DNA of 64,000 bases from Mallotus nudiflorus (Eukaryota > Streptophyta > Magnoliopsida > Malpighiales > Euphorbiaceae), in the NCBI GenBank assembly GCA_947683625.1, contig CANTUR010000649.1, positions 1,364,001 to 1,428,000 of the forward strand. Reading direction: 5' to 3'. Positions 34,831 through 46,591 of this stretch are shown piece by piece. The translations under genes and the position numbers were made by a program. Numbering within the stretch: position 1 is the first letter of the stretch; each line of letters opens with the position of its first letter. The notes beneath the pieces are model-generated. The model was given only the letters and a program-made list of their open reading frames with translations, was not told the origin of the DNA and did no database searches.

Positions 34831-35894
34831 AGTCATAGGGGGGTGGATAGGACTATCGAATGAAAATTGAAAATTAAAAGGTTTGAATAAGAATTAAAAG
34901 AACTATTGAGAAGGAAGAATGAAAAATATAATGATTTAAAAAGTTCGGATTCAACAATAATCCTACGTCTCCACCTAACTTATCCCCAAGTTAGGATTTT
35001 TAATCACCCATAATCTTATTCACAAGATTAATACTACATAAGATTTTTATGGCTCACTATTACAACCTTACAACTTAAGTTTTCTAGGATCGCTTAAAAA
35101 CCAAATTATAAGTGTTTTCAAGGCTCACACTAAAATCGAATTCCCAAGTGTTTTAATGGCTAAACACTTAAACCAATTTCTTTAGAATATAATCTCACTT
35201 CCCCTTTTCTAGTCCCAAAAAATAAAAAAAATAAGAATTTCTATTCTAACACTCACCAACTCTCACAAGAGTATACAATAACAAAAATGAATTTTAGAAG
35301 AGTTTAGAGAGCTTAATTGATTGCTTAAATGTATAAAATGAATAAGCAAGTTTCTTGACCTTAAAAAAATCCTCATAAGTTATATTTATACTTGAGCAAT
35401 CCAATTATAGCTGTTGGAAGCAATAATTTGGTTCCAGACAAAAACCAAGTCCATTTGAATGAAAATTTAGACTTTTGAGCTGCATTTTGTTAAATCTCGG
35501 TCGGGACTAGCACCAAATAAGAATTACAAGCCATTGTATTTGAAAAATTACCCTGATCTAGATCGAGATGGCCATGTCCCGATTGGGACATCCAATCAAG
35601 ATGGGTATTGCCCTTTTTAATATTTTTGCTCTTCTTTGGTCAAGCTCGAGATTGTTTTGGTCCCGATCAAGATTTTGACCTAAATTGTAAATTTTTATAC
35701 AATTTAGTCTCTGTGATGAGTCTGGTTAAGATAGTACTTGAAATGGCTTTCCAAAATAATTTTTCTTGGATATCTCATTATTATTTTGACTTCCAAATTT
35801 CTCCTAGCTTATACACACTTAAAGTAAACATATTAGTTGCTTAAAATTAAGTTTATTAAGATTAAAATCAATATGACTAACTTGCTAAGGTCAA
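34831..35894 (-). repeat. Sirevirus 5' LTR
   Basis: Partner of 25,540-26,652, adjacent to the primer binding site. Length is 1,064 bp against 1,113 bp, and the two are visibly diverged by substitutions and short indels. Confidence 0.85.
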
Positions 35895-35899
35895 TAAAG

Positions 35900-37194
35900 G
35901 TGTTTGGTAGTGAAAAGGAGCAAAAATAAAGTAAGGGAGCTGAATTAGGTATCTGTCGTGATCGCAACTATCGCGATGGCATAAAACCCTCGATCACATA
36001 AAATTCATGATTGCAAATCCATCACTACTAAACTGTCCATCGCGATCACGTATCCATCAATACTGAACTTTCTTTTGCGATCGTGAAAAATGCCACCATT
36101 GTAGGAGGCTCGATTTTAGATTTTTCTTGGCTGATTTATAAGCTAGCACATACCATTTTAAGGTTGATCCAAGGGTCATTTAAGAAGACTATAAAAGGAG
36201 GACCAAAAATCTAATTTAAGGATTAGAAACCACATTCCAATATCTAATCTAATATACCCAAAAGAAGAGAAGAGGAAAAGAAGAAGCTTGAAGAGGAGGC
36301 CACCATTAAAGATCCTAAAGCTCCTTGATAACTTCTCTCTATCCTTTCTCATTAAAGATCCTAAAGCTCCTTAATAACTTCACTCTATCCTTTCTCTATT
36401 ATTTATAGAATTGTACTGATCATTTAAGTTGTATTCTGATTGAATATTGAATGCTAAAGCCATAAGTGGCTAGTTTACTTGGTGTTCCTAGGGATTTAAG
36501 ACCCATTTTATTCAAGTTATGAAATAGATTTCATTTTAATTTATGTTATATATTTTATTTATTGTGCTTATTTAAAGATTGTATTATGGCCATATATATT
36601 CCTTTGTTTCGTTCTACACATTGAGAAATGGTGGATCTAATAGACATATAAATATAAGTTATATTAGTTAAATGTCTTAAAAAGCTTAACATGATCTAAT
36701 TCTTATATGGGTTTTGATTAATGCCATGTAAGCTTGATTTTGGCCTGTGTTCATAATGATGTTGAGCATCAAATTATGACTTTAAGTGTTAATTGATTCA
36801 TATGCATGTTGAGTTTAGCAATATCATCACTTGAGAGAGGGTGCTCAATGGATTTTTTATAAACCTAAGATTTAAAATTGATTAAAGGACATCTCTCTAG
36901 TAACTTGATGATTATGTGGTTATCATTCTCCCAACAACATTGTTCTTATAATTTATTTCCCTACTCCATCAATTAGCTTAGTTAGTATTTTATTTGTTAA
37001 ATGTATTAGTTTCTTAATTTACTTGTTAATATTTGCTTGTTATTTATTTTATTCAAATCCTATTTGCAAGCTCTAAACTAACTCAATAGAACTAATAGGT
37101 GCTTAGTTCTTAATCCCTATGATGATGATACTCTACTTACCACTTTATTACTTATTCAACCTGTGCACTTTCAGTAGTCACACTTACACAAACA
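35900..37194 (+). mobile_element. Solo-LTR-like insertion, right piece
   Basis: The remaining about 1.3 kb of the LTR. It has a TATAAAA at about 36,190, a 46-bp tandem duplication at about 36,305-36,396 and a 3' end of the type common in plant Ty3 LTRs (CTCTACTTACCACTTTATTACTT, ending ACAAACA at 37,194). Just outside it is AAGCC, against AAGCT on the left side, a likely 5-bp target duplication with one change. No internal coding region remains, so it is a solo LTR. Confidence 0.65.
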
Positions 37195-38180
37195 AAGCCT
37201 AACAAAATAAGCAAATACAGATTCCACCTAAAATTCCTAAGTGAGATAGTAATTCTTATTCATAATCTTGTCCATCCCCATTGAGCTTGTAGTTTCATAG
37301 ACAACAGTAGGTGAAGTGTAATTTGGTGTGTCAACATTAGTGAATGTGAGTTCAATTATTGTGTTGTAAGGTCAAGTGATTGATTTTAAGACATATAAGT
37401 AATCATAATCAGCAGACCAGCTTCAAAACATGCTGATGTCCTATGCAAGTGAGACGAAATGACCTCCCACATTTACTCTGTACATAAGCTCTAAAGCAGT
37501 ATCACTTTCAAAGTGACGTGGTTTAGCCTGGCAAACAAAATTGAACCCATTATCCCCATCCTTACTATAATAAAGATTTGTAGCATTAATACGATTTCAA
37601 TCCCGTTGATAAAAGCATATGCATAATCCACATCGGGACTTGGCATGAATGTTATGTTCAACTGTTGGTGATCTTCAACATATAAATAGAATTCTCTATG
37701 AAATGTTTCTAAACTAAAAGACTGAGTTTGAAGTGTAGCACTGAAATTACTAAGAAGGGTGTAGGGACCAACTTTGACAGAATAAATGGCACTGAATGCA
37801 TTGAACCCAGAGTAGGATGTAGGGTAAAAGTAAAACCGAATAAATTTTGGTCCAGAAGAAACACGAAATATGTAGGTGAATTGAGTGTAAGATAGGCAAG
37901 CCATTTTATAGCATACAATGTACTCCATTTCAAGGGTTTTAGTTGCCTATGAGATTATTGATGCATTGTTGTGATCTAAGAAGGTTGAACTAGTGTCTGC
38001 CCTCCAAGTTAAGCACTCTAGGTCAAGAGTTGTGTTGTCCACAGGAATATAAAAAGGCGTTAAATCTCCGACGATGAAGATGGTCGTGTGTTAGAGTAGG
38101 AATGATAAGTATAAAGCAAAAATGAATACTAGGTTCCACCTAAGATAAATAAATCGGTTGTTGGTGTTCTTCAAAATCAT
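37195..38180 (-). pseudogene. Chimeric receptor pseudogene, 5' part: signal peptide and malectin-like ectodomain
   Basis: Starts with an ATG at 38,178-38,180 and a hydrophobic stretch (WNLVFIFALYLSFLL), then a stop. Malectin-like sequence follows in the same frame: TPFYIPVDNTTL, a stop near 37,950, FTYIFRVSSGPKFIRFYFYP, GPYTLLSNFSA, YAFINGIEIV. A frame change near 37,585 is followed by CQAKPRHFESDTALELMYRVNVGG, broken by a stop after SLA, then FTNVDTPNY, VVYETTSSMG and FAYFVRL, ending at the insertion. This is the tandem malectin-like ectodomain of the FERONIA/CrRLK1L family, thought to bind cell-wall polymers or RALF peptides. The gene resumes at 25,390 with KLHFC, so the conserved RLHFC motif marks the exact break. 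Confidence 0.88.
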
Positions 38181-38460
38181 TCTGATAAGTAGAAGGAGAT
38201 AAAATCAATGCTGGACCTATTAGCAACAATGGGAAACTTCAGCGGTGGGCTACTGCTAGTTGACAAATTGAAGACTTTGCCAATGGTTGATCCAAGTCTT
38301 GGTTGTCCATCAATTTGAATATGATTTGGAAAAATTAATTTTTCTAGGTAGACTACATTTGACAACAACAAAATAGTCCTACCACAACTACTAGGAAGGG
38401 TACAAAATTTAGATCCATTTTCAATCAAATATTTTCATTCATTCATAAATATTAAATGCT
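38181..38460 (-). other. Unassigned open stretch upstream of the pseudogene start
   Basis: An open minus-strand frame (38,177-38,428) overlapping the start of the malectin pseudogene. I see no recognised domain. It might be 5' leader sequence of the former gene or a fragment of another gene. Confidence 0.2.
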
Positions 38461-38544
38461 GAGACTTTAAAATCAATTATTTTAGGCTAAAGGATCAAAC
38501 TAGACCCTCAACTGTATCTAAAAATTAACATTGAATTTTAAAGT

Positions 38545-39500
38545 TTATTTTTTTGGAAAGACTATCCGTTTTATCTTGAAATTTGAGTCAATTATCAATT
38601 GCATCCTACTTTAAAAGTTATATTAATTTGCTCCTTAACTTTATAAATTGTGTGAATTCTATCCAATTTTATATGAAGGACCTAATTGTATTTTTAAAAA
38701 ATTACTTTTAGGTCCCTATAAAATAAATTCGGCACTTATTAAATTTTTTATCCTCTTTTTCCTACAAAAACAAAATGTAAGAAGATATTTTTAAATTCTA
38801 ATTTTGTTACTCTTGACATAAATTTAAAAACTAATTTTTAAATATTTTCATAAACTTTTAATTTTCATTAAATCCTTAAATTTTTATTTTAAAATTTACT
38901 TCTCAACCTTCAACTACATTATTTTAAAAAAAAAAATTAATAGGGGTCAGACCAAAAAAGTATTGGATAAAAAAAGGGAGAATTTTGAGACACTAAAAAT
39001 ATTAGTCAATAATATAAAAATATTTAGTTTTTTTGAAAAAGTGAAACAATTAAAAATTTAATTTTTTATGATTATTTATAATGATAGTTAAAATAGTTAC
39101 TTTGTTTATTTTTACTTTTAATAGTAGTCTATATAATAAATTGATTTACAAGTTATCACTTTTTTCTTATTATTCTTAATTGATACATAAAAAGTTAAAA
39201 TTTTATGCAAAAATTTAAAAATAAATTGTTAAAATTATTTCAAAAAATATTAAAATTAAAACTTGAAAATATTTTTCAAATTTTTTTTCTTAAAAAGGAA
39301 TTTTTAAAATTACAATTAGATCATTTGCAAGGATCTAAAAGTAATTTATAAAATTACAATTAAAACCTTTAAATAAAATTAGATAAAATTGATACAATTT
39401 ATAAAGTTGAAGGAGCAAATTAAAATGACTTTCAAAGTAAAATTTAATTGATAATTAGCCTAAAAATGAGGATAAAACATATCATTTTTCCAAGTTTTTT
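38545..39500. mobile_element. Foldback element, complete-looking copy
   Basis: Inverted arms at about 38,550-38,720 and 39,320-39,495. Shared blocks include AATTATCAATT, AATTTGCTCCTT, TTTATAAATTGT and ATTACTTTTAG. The centre of about 600 bp is A/T-rich, without a transposase. A related, partial copy is at 43,640-44,330. The ends are approximate. Confidence 0.7.
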
Positions 39501-40539
39501 TTGGTACTAATAGAAATTCTTCTAAAATAAATTAAGATACTTATGCTATAAGTATGCTTGTTCTAGAAAAAATAAATTAAGACACTTATGCTATGAATAT
39601 TAATACAAATCTATTTTTGGGGACAGTTTTTGATTGAATTGAAAAAAAAAATTCTTTTTTTGATTTTTAAATTTCGGTGTTCTCTTTGAGTCAAGGAATT
39701 TAATGTCTAATTCCTAGTAATTCATGATTCAACGGGTTTAAAAAAAATTGATTTTGTGGTATTCGTGCGGGAATCAACATATTCCAATATTTATTCCTTA
39801 GTTTACAAGTTGCCACTATATCAATAGTCATAAATTTTTTTATCTCATTTGAATATATTCAAGTAGATTTTGTAAAAAGACTGCATGTTGGTAAAGAAAA
39901 AATATTTTTTAAGTAAAATTTTCTTCCAAGTAACTAGAAAGGAAGCACAAACACATCCTCCTGAGATTTTTCGTTGAAAAATGTAGAGGTTATGTACATA
40001 ATTGTTGATTTGAAAATTCTTTCTTAAAGTTTAAAAGTGTGTTTAGTCCAAATGAATTTTACAAAATTTTATAAAATTTATTTGTAAATTTAAGAGAGCG
40101 TGTTTGATTCAAACGAAAACTTTATAAAATTTATTTACAACTCTAATTTTTCAATTTTGTAAAATTGATTAACACTAAATTTATTATTATTGATAAAATG
40201 TGTTTGATTCAAATGAATGAAATTAATTATAAATGAATTTTATTTAAAATTTAAATTATAAATAAATTTCATAAAAATGTATGAAATTTATCTATGCTAA
40301 TACAATGTTAACGATAATTTTTTTTTTCAATTATCAGGCTTGAACTTATAATTTTGTAATTTTGAAAACTATTAAACTTAAAATTTATTGATAAAAATTT
40401 CAAATTTTTCAAAAATTATGAAAAAAAATATAAATTATATTATGATGCTATGAGCCAATGCCAAGTAAGATTCAGATATTAATGTAATATCACATTGCTT
40501 TGCATTTTTCAATTCTTTACTTTTACAATTATTTTATTT
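39501..40539. other. AT-rich intergenic, no gene seen
   Basis: Low-complexity A/T-rich DNA with short repeated motifs such as AAATGAATTTTA. Nothing coding is recognised. Confidence 0.6.
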
Positions 40540-41607
40540 TTGCGCCATGGTACTATTTGGGGAGGGAACAAAAGGGAGGACTCGGGTGGAAGGCTTCGAC
40601 CATTAGGCCTCTGAAGGAATTTTGGCCATTAATTTAGTTTAAAGCTGCGTGAATGGTACAACATTTACAATATCATAAAAATGTTTAATATTGTGAATAG
40701 CCGTGTAAATACTGTATCATTATTTGTGATATTTTATTAATTTATTTCTTTTCAATTTATTTACCTCCATTATTACTAGAATAAAAATAAATTTTTATTT
40801 TTTATCATCTAAGCGATTATTATTATCACAACTTTCTACATATTAACAAACGTCCATTCAATTATTTAATAAAAAAAATATACCTCAATTATATATATAT
40901 ATATGAAAAATCATAATTTAACCGTCAAATATTATATATTTGGTGCCAATAAAGATATTTCATTTTAATTTATTTAATGTGAGGCAAAATAAGAAAAAAA
41001 AAAAAGACAGGCAATAGTGTAATAGTTTCATAGTTAAAATTTAAAATTAAAATAAAATAAATACTTTTAAAAGTCTCGCTTCAATTTTTTTTTTTTTTTC
41101 CAAATTCTTAACCTGGACCTAATAAACATCTAAAACTTTGAAAATTATTAAACGTAAAAAATTTATTTTATTTTTACTACATCAATACAACCTTCCCATT
41201 TATATTCTTCGCCAACTTCTTCTGTTGACTTGCTCCACATATGGGCGAGTAAATGATATAAGGTTGGGTAAAAATATCTTAATTTAACTGATTTGATGTG
41301 AGATTGATTCATATTTAAATTTTTTTGTTAATACTTGATATAAATGATCAAAATATGTATTCTGTTTTTACTGATTAAGTATGTTACACTTGATTTATGT
41401 TGGTGTAGTACATTAAGTATAAATCCCTAAAATTTATAAGGACAAATTTGCAAATTTCGGAGATCACTATATAGGGGTTGGCATCCTCCACTTCTCTGGC
41501 TGCAATATACTTTCCGGGGTGGGATAGAAAACAAATAACAGAGATTTCCATGCTTGCTAAGTTATGTTGAAAATTTTTAATTCTCCAAATAGAGATTCAG
41601 GATTTTT

Positions 41608-41801
41608 TTGCCATGCAAAAATTTTAAATTTTTACCAATTGTGGTGAAATGAAAAAAATTACCAATTTTTAGTATTTTTGTTGGCAAAAATCACCACAAT
41701 TTGATAATATTTGTTTTCATTCCACCACAAAATGGAAATTTTTTTGAAGTGAAACATAAATTGATAAAAAATTTAAAATTTTTGCCACAAATTGGCATAG
41801 A
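41608..41801. repeat. Short hairpin MITE-like element
   Basis: About 195 bp whose ends are inverted: TTTGCCATGCAAAAATTTTAA on the left against TGCCAATTTGTGGCAAAAAT on the complement of the right. Inner arms carry ACCACAATT and its complement. It has no coding capacity. Confidence 0.6.
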
Positions 41802-41819
41802 CAGTTGCGCTGTAAGGTG

Positions 41820-42075
41820 TTTGCTCGTTCACCGACTGCGATTGAGGGAGGCTACTGCTAGCAAGTAAACTTCATGGAAACAAACTCGGAAGAAAATTGA
41901 TGAACTGAGCCATCATTATAAACAGTCTGCAGCAAAGTGTAACCCTCCAAGTCTTCTCTGCTAAGTCGCTAATAAGTCTTCAAATTATATATTTGAATAC
42001 TCTTCTGCAACTTTGAGTCAAGATCGTAGGAAGTGTTGTGCATCTTCTTTGCTAACTTGATCATGAGCTTATCCA
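41820..42075 (-). other. Coding-like island, unassigned
   Basis: The minus strand reads about 76 codons with one stop, less AT-rich than its surroundings: RLDKLMIKLAKKMHNTSYDL, then LREDLEGYTLLQTVYNDGSV-like SREDLEGYTLLQTVYNDGSV, then FSSEFVSMKFTC. The amino-acid composition looks protein-like, but I do not recognise the family. It may be an exon relic. Confidence 0.25.
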
Positions 42076-43639
42076 AGCGAAAATATATATGCCAAAAATA
42101 AAAATTTAGTACAAATTTACCAGAAATTACAATTATTTAATCTTTTTAATCAATGTCATGCAAAAATCTTTGGACAAAAAAAAGGATTTTTTTTAAAATT
42201 AAAGATAAAAAAAATAATAATTTCGAAGTAGACTTCCATACCCCTATTGACCCGTTTAGATGGCGGCTACTAGCAAAACGTATATTTCAATTTGATTTAA
42301 TGTTGAGAATTAAAGATTCATATATTAACGAAATAAAGAAAAAGTACAATGATAAATTTAGTTTTTAGTAATATGAATAGTATTGTTAATGAAACTAAAT
42401 ATTTTAATTAAAATTATATATTGACCTTAAATATATGAGATTAATCAATTAGAAAATGATAATATAAAAAGAATTTTTTACTCCATTAACATACTATTTT
42501 TATAGTTACTAGTGATATAAAGTAGTGTTTGGGAAGGTAGTAAAAGGGAGGACTCAGGTGAAAGGCTTTTGCTATTAGGCCATCTCTCCGGCCATTAATA
42601 TTGAAATAGTATTAAATTTATAATAAAAAAAAAATTTTATAGTAATTTTTTTTACTCATTACACTATTTTTAACACTAAAAAGAACATTTTTTATATATA
42701 TTTTTTATATATCATATTATAATATTTAATTATTTACCACATTACACCTATATATATATATATATATATATATTTTAACAAATACATCCACTAATAATAT
42801 AAAATGTTATTTGCAATGAATATTATTTTTATGTAAACTTATTTAAATATAATTTATATTTTTTTAGAATATATATATATATTAAGAAAAATATTTTAAA
42901 TAAAATAAATATTTGGACTAAATTATTAAAAGAATTATGTCTATACAATAAAAAATTAAACAAAATTGAATATTTTAAAAGTTAATAATATAATTCAAAA
43001 TAAAAAAAAAATTACCCAGTGAACATGGCAAACTCATTTACAAAAAAAAAGTAAAGAAATGGATATGGAATGGAGAAAAGCAAAAAAAAAAACCCAATTT
43101 TTCCTCTCTGATCGAATTTCTGCCATTAAGTCTAAAGCTGCGTAACGGTACAAGCTGATGGAATTTCGGCCATTAGGACTCTGATGAATTTTGGCCATTT
43201 AAGTCTAAAGCTGCATAGACGGTACAATATTTATAATATTATTTTTTTTTACGAACATTTACAATATCATAAGAATGTTTAATATTGTAAATAGCCACGT
43301 AAATAGTATATCATTATTTATGATATTTTATTTATTGCAATCATAATTATCATAATCTATATACAAAATATAAATAAATATATTTACAAACATACTTCAT
43401 ATAAAAATTGTCTCCAAAACTTTAATCTTGGAGTCTCAATGCATTAACTAATTGAACTGTGTTTTATTAACTTATTTTCGATTTATTTACCTCCTTTATT
43501 ATTAGGACAAAAATAAAATTTTAATTTTGTCGTGTAGTAGACTTTATTATCATAACCTTCTACACATTAGCAAACGTCCATTCAATTGTTTAGTAAAATA
43601 AATATACCTCGATTGCCATATATATAAAGGAAAAATCAT

Positions 43640-44330
43640 TTATGTTATTTTGAACTTTGAATTAATTATTAATTAAATTTTATATTTAAAATCATTTTAA
43701 TTTTTTTATTCAATTTTATAAATTATATTAATTCTATTCAATTTTATTTGAAACGGCCTAATTATATTTTTAAAAATTATTCTTAGATTTTTATAAGATA
43801 AATTTGACACTTATTAAAATTTTGTACTCTTTTTCCTATAAGAAAAAAACAAAATGTAAGAAAATGTTTTTAAAATCTAATTTTGTCACTCTTAACATAA
43901 ATTTAAAAATTATTTTCTAAATTATTCTAAAAAAAATATTTTCTAATTATTTTCATAAATTTTTAATTTTTTGTTAAAAATCCTTAAATTTTAACTATTA
44001 TAAAATTTACTTCTCAACCTTCAACCAAATTAGATAGAAATTTTTTTTAATAGAAGTCAAACTAAAAAAATATTAGATAAAAAAAGAGAATTTTGAAATA
44101 CTAAAAATATTAGTCAAGAATATAAAAATATTATTTTTTAAAAAAATATGAAGAAAATTAAAAATTAAAATTTTATCATTATTTATAGTGATAGTTAAAA
44201 GTGCTTACTTTATTTATTTTTATTTTTATTTATATTAGTCTATATAATAATTGATTCACAAGTTATCACTTTTTTTATTATTATTTTTAATTAATTCATA
44301 AAAAGTTAAAATTTTATATAAAAATTTAGG
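43640..44330. mobile_element. Foldback element, partial copy of the 38.5 kb family
   Basis: The left arm and most of the centre of the 38,545-39,500 element are recognisable in the same order (AATTTTATAAATT, then CTCTTTTTCCTATAAG, then TCACAAGTTATCACTTTTT). It ends abruptly near 44,330 without the right arm. Confidence 0.65.
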
Positions 44331-44839
44331 CAATGGAGCTTTACCATTGAGTACCTGGCGGAATGCATGAGAAAATTAATATTTTCAATACCACCATAAA
44401 TTGGTAATTCTTTTGGTCATAAAATGGCAAATAGCCCTTTTAGTTGTAGGTTTGATTTTTCAACTGGTTGAGATGTCTATCACTAAATAGGGAATTTTCT
44501 TTATATTAATACTATATATATTCTAGTTTATAATTAGATTTATAATATTATGATAATATTTTATTTTTATTAATTAAATATAAAATATTTGAATTATATA
44601 TTATAAATGCAACAGTAAACTATTATATACTGTTATATAAACTGTAACAATCTCAATAATTTGAACTGATTTGACGTGAGGCGGGCAATAAATAGGACAA
44701 AGATAGACAGTTCAGTCACCCTTCTCTAGCTGCAATAGATATCCAAGTCGTCTTCAAAACTGTATAGCAATTTCGTAATTAAAATTTACAAGGAGAACAT
44801 TGCAATTTTGTAGAACTGTATACAAGGGTTCACACCCTC
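44331..44839. other. AT-rich intergenic, no gene seen
   Basis: A short segment near 44,690-44,750 resembles 41,455-41,520 (CTTCTCTAGCTGCAATA against CTTCTCTGGCTGCAATA), another sign of local copying. No gene is recognised. Confidence 0.5.
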
Positions 44840-45690
44840 TCAATACAACAAAATACAGAATTAGGACGTTTTATTTTTGCAACACAATAAAAATTGTCTC
44901 TATAAGGTTACTTTTTGGAATGTTTTATCAAAATTGTTTCTAAAAACCCTCATAAATTCCCTCCACTTTAAAAAATATTCCCATCATTCCAAAATTATCT
45001 CTAAAAATACTTGTGACATTCAATAAATGTCGTTCAATTATACATTTTTGTGACATTTTCATAAAACCCGTCTAAAATTAAGTTTCAATGATGATTTATA
45101 AAATTGTCTCTAAATAATATGGAATTGGGGACGATTTATTTTGTAATGCAATAAAAAATGTCACTAAAAGACAATTTTTTGAGATGCTTTTTCAAAATCA
45201 TCTCTAAAAACGCCTACAATTTTTTAAATATTATATTTTAACGACATGTTTAAAAAACGTCTCTAAACTTATATGACATTTTAGAAAATTATCTATAAAA
45301 AATTTAATTTTTAGTCAACTCATTTTTATTTATAATTAAAAATAAAAATTTGAAAATATTATTATTTGTTATACTATTAAAAATATTTTTTACCTTATTT
45401 TTATAATTTTAATATTTTTAAATTAAAATTATTTATTTGTTTAGAGAAATTTTATTGAGCAAGTCTCTAATTTCTATCAAATTTTTTATAAAATTATCTC
45501 TAAAAATTTATTTTTCTTTTTTTGCAATTTTAATAAAATATTTAAAAAAATCCTCATTGTTTAAGACTTATAAAAATTTATCTTGCAAAAATTCATCATT
45601 TTACTCTCATTTTATATTTTCAATATTTTAAATTAAACATTCATTTATTTAGAGACGTTTAATTTCAAGTGTCACTAATATCTAGCTGAC
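44840..45690. mobile_element. Non-autonomous DNA transposon with repeated GTCTCTAAA motifs
   Basis: Many copies of a short motif around TTGTCTCTAAA or CGTCTCTAAA, with GACGTTTTATTTT and GGGGACGATTTATTTT blocks, spaced 50-100 bp apart. Clustered short motifs of this kind are typical of the sub-terminal repeats of plant CACTA or related elements. No transposase is present. It abuts the left edge of block B. Confidence 0.5.
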
Positions 45691-45963
45691 CCTAAATAAA
45701 GAGGAGGGAACTTTAAGGATAAAAAAAAGAGGAGGGAATTTAAGAACTGGTGGTTCAACAATATCGACAGCAGTAGCATGGGGTGAAAGATCTGTCAGGT
45801 GAGCAAGCACGTGAAAAGCGTAGGAGGAGCAGGGAAGGCAACAGAGCAGGCATGGCGAGATAAAAAATCTTTGACGTTGTCGCGAAACGGCTTCTACTCT
45901 GCCACAAGCACCACAATTTGAAATTTTTTTAGCAGAAAGAGGACGATGAGATGCTAGTTCCAC
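45682..45963 (-). other. Unassigned 93-codon open frame spanning the left edge of block B
   Basis: An ATG-initiated open frame of 93 codons on the minus strand. Its start lies inside the duplicated block and its last codons lie in unique DNA to the left. The sequence has a Cys-rich centre (NCGACG near residue 16-21 and CLLCCLPC near 38-45). No family is recognised. Because it crosses the edge of the visible homology, the last residues may be fortuitous. It may be only a conserved, less AT-rich noncoding block. Confidence 0.2.
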
Positions 45964-46591
45964 ACATTGAGTTCCCTTAGCCTATGGAAGCTACTTTCAC
46001 TATAATATCACTGCTTCTACTTATTTTTTTAACAGAATTGAAATCCTTAAATTTTATTATTGTTTTATGTTCATAGTATGATTGAGTTCAAGTGATTATT
46101 TCCATGGTTTGTTTTATATTAAATTCTTAAGTTTGCAATTGTCTTATGGTAGTTGTTGTTTACATTCAAAATGCAATTTGGAACGAATTACTTTAAACTA
46201 ACTAGAAAATATGGTTTTTAGATGATTTAGTCTTCATATAGAGTTTAATGTGTGAGAACTAATTTGTTTTTTTTTGTATTGAACAAAAGCCTCATTGAAA
46301 TTTGCGAGATAACATTTGTATTTACTCATGCTGTCGATTTTAGTAATTGCCATGAATGAGACTAAAAATTTGTGCTTTGTTGATTAGTTATATTAGTTAT
46401 ACATATTACTTACTACTTTGATCTCCACGCGAAGCATTTAAGTGAATGAGTGAGTAAAGTGTTAATTTCATGCAAGTTTAGTGGTTTTTATGTTGGTTAA
46501 TGAGAATTTTTATTTATGAAGACCCATATATATATATATATATATTTTTTTTTTTTTCTTTGAGCTAAAATCCCAAGAGTATTTGTGATGC

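Larger units (their letters stand above)
25535..35899 (-). mobile_element. Sirevirus-type Ty1-copia retrotransposon, degenerate
   Basis: The element is 25,540-35,894 on the minus strand, flanked by TAAAG at 25,535-25,539 and 35,895-35,899 (candidate 5-bp target duplication). Order in its own direction: 5' LTR, primer site, gag with CCHC, protease, integrase, RT, RNase H, an extra env-like ORF, repeated polypurine tracts, 3' LTR. Integrase before RT defines Ty1-copia. The long 3' region with an extra ORF and several polypurine tracts is the known Sirevirus signature. The LTRs differ at many sites and all genes are broken, so it is old. Confidence 0.85.
40540..43640. repeat. Locally repeated AT-rich region
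   Basis: The stretch 40,555-40,920 recurs imperfectly at 43,130-43,640. Shared blocks include GGCCATTA, AAAGCTGCGT, AATGTTTAATATTGT and AACGTCCATTCAATT. A shorter piece recurs at about 42,535-42,600 (AAAGGGAGGACTC). This suggests one old intergenic unit copied locally and then interrupted. No gene is supported. A (TA)n tract is at about 42,751-42,772. Confidence 0.65.
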
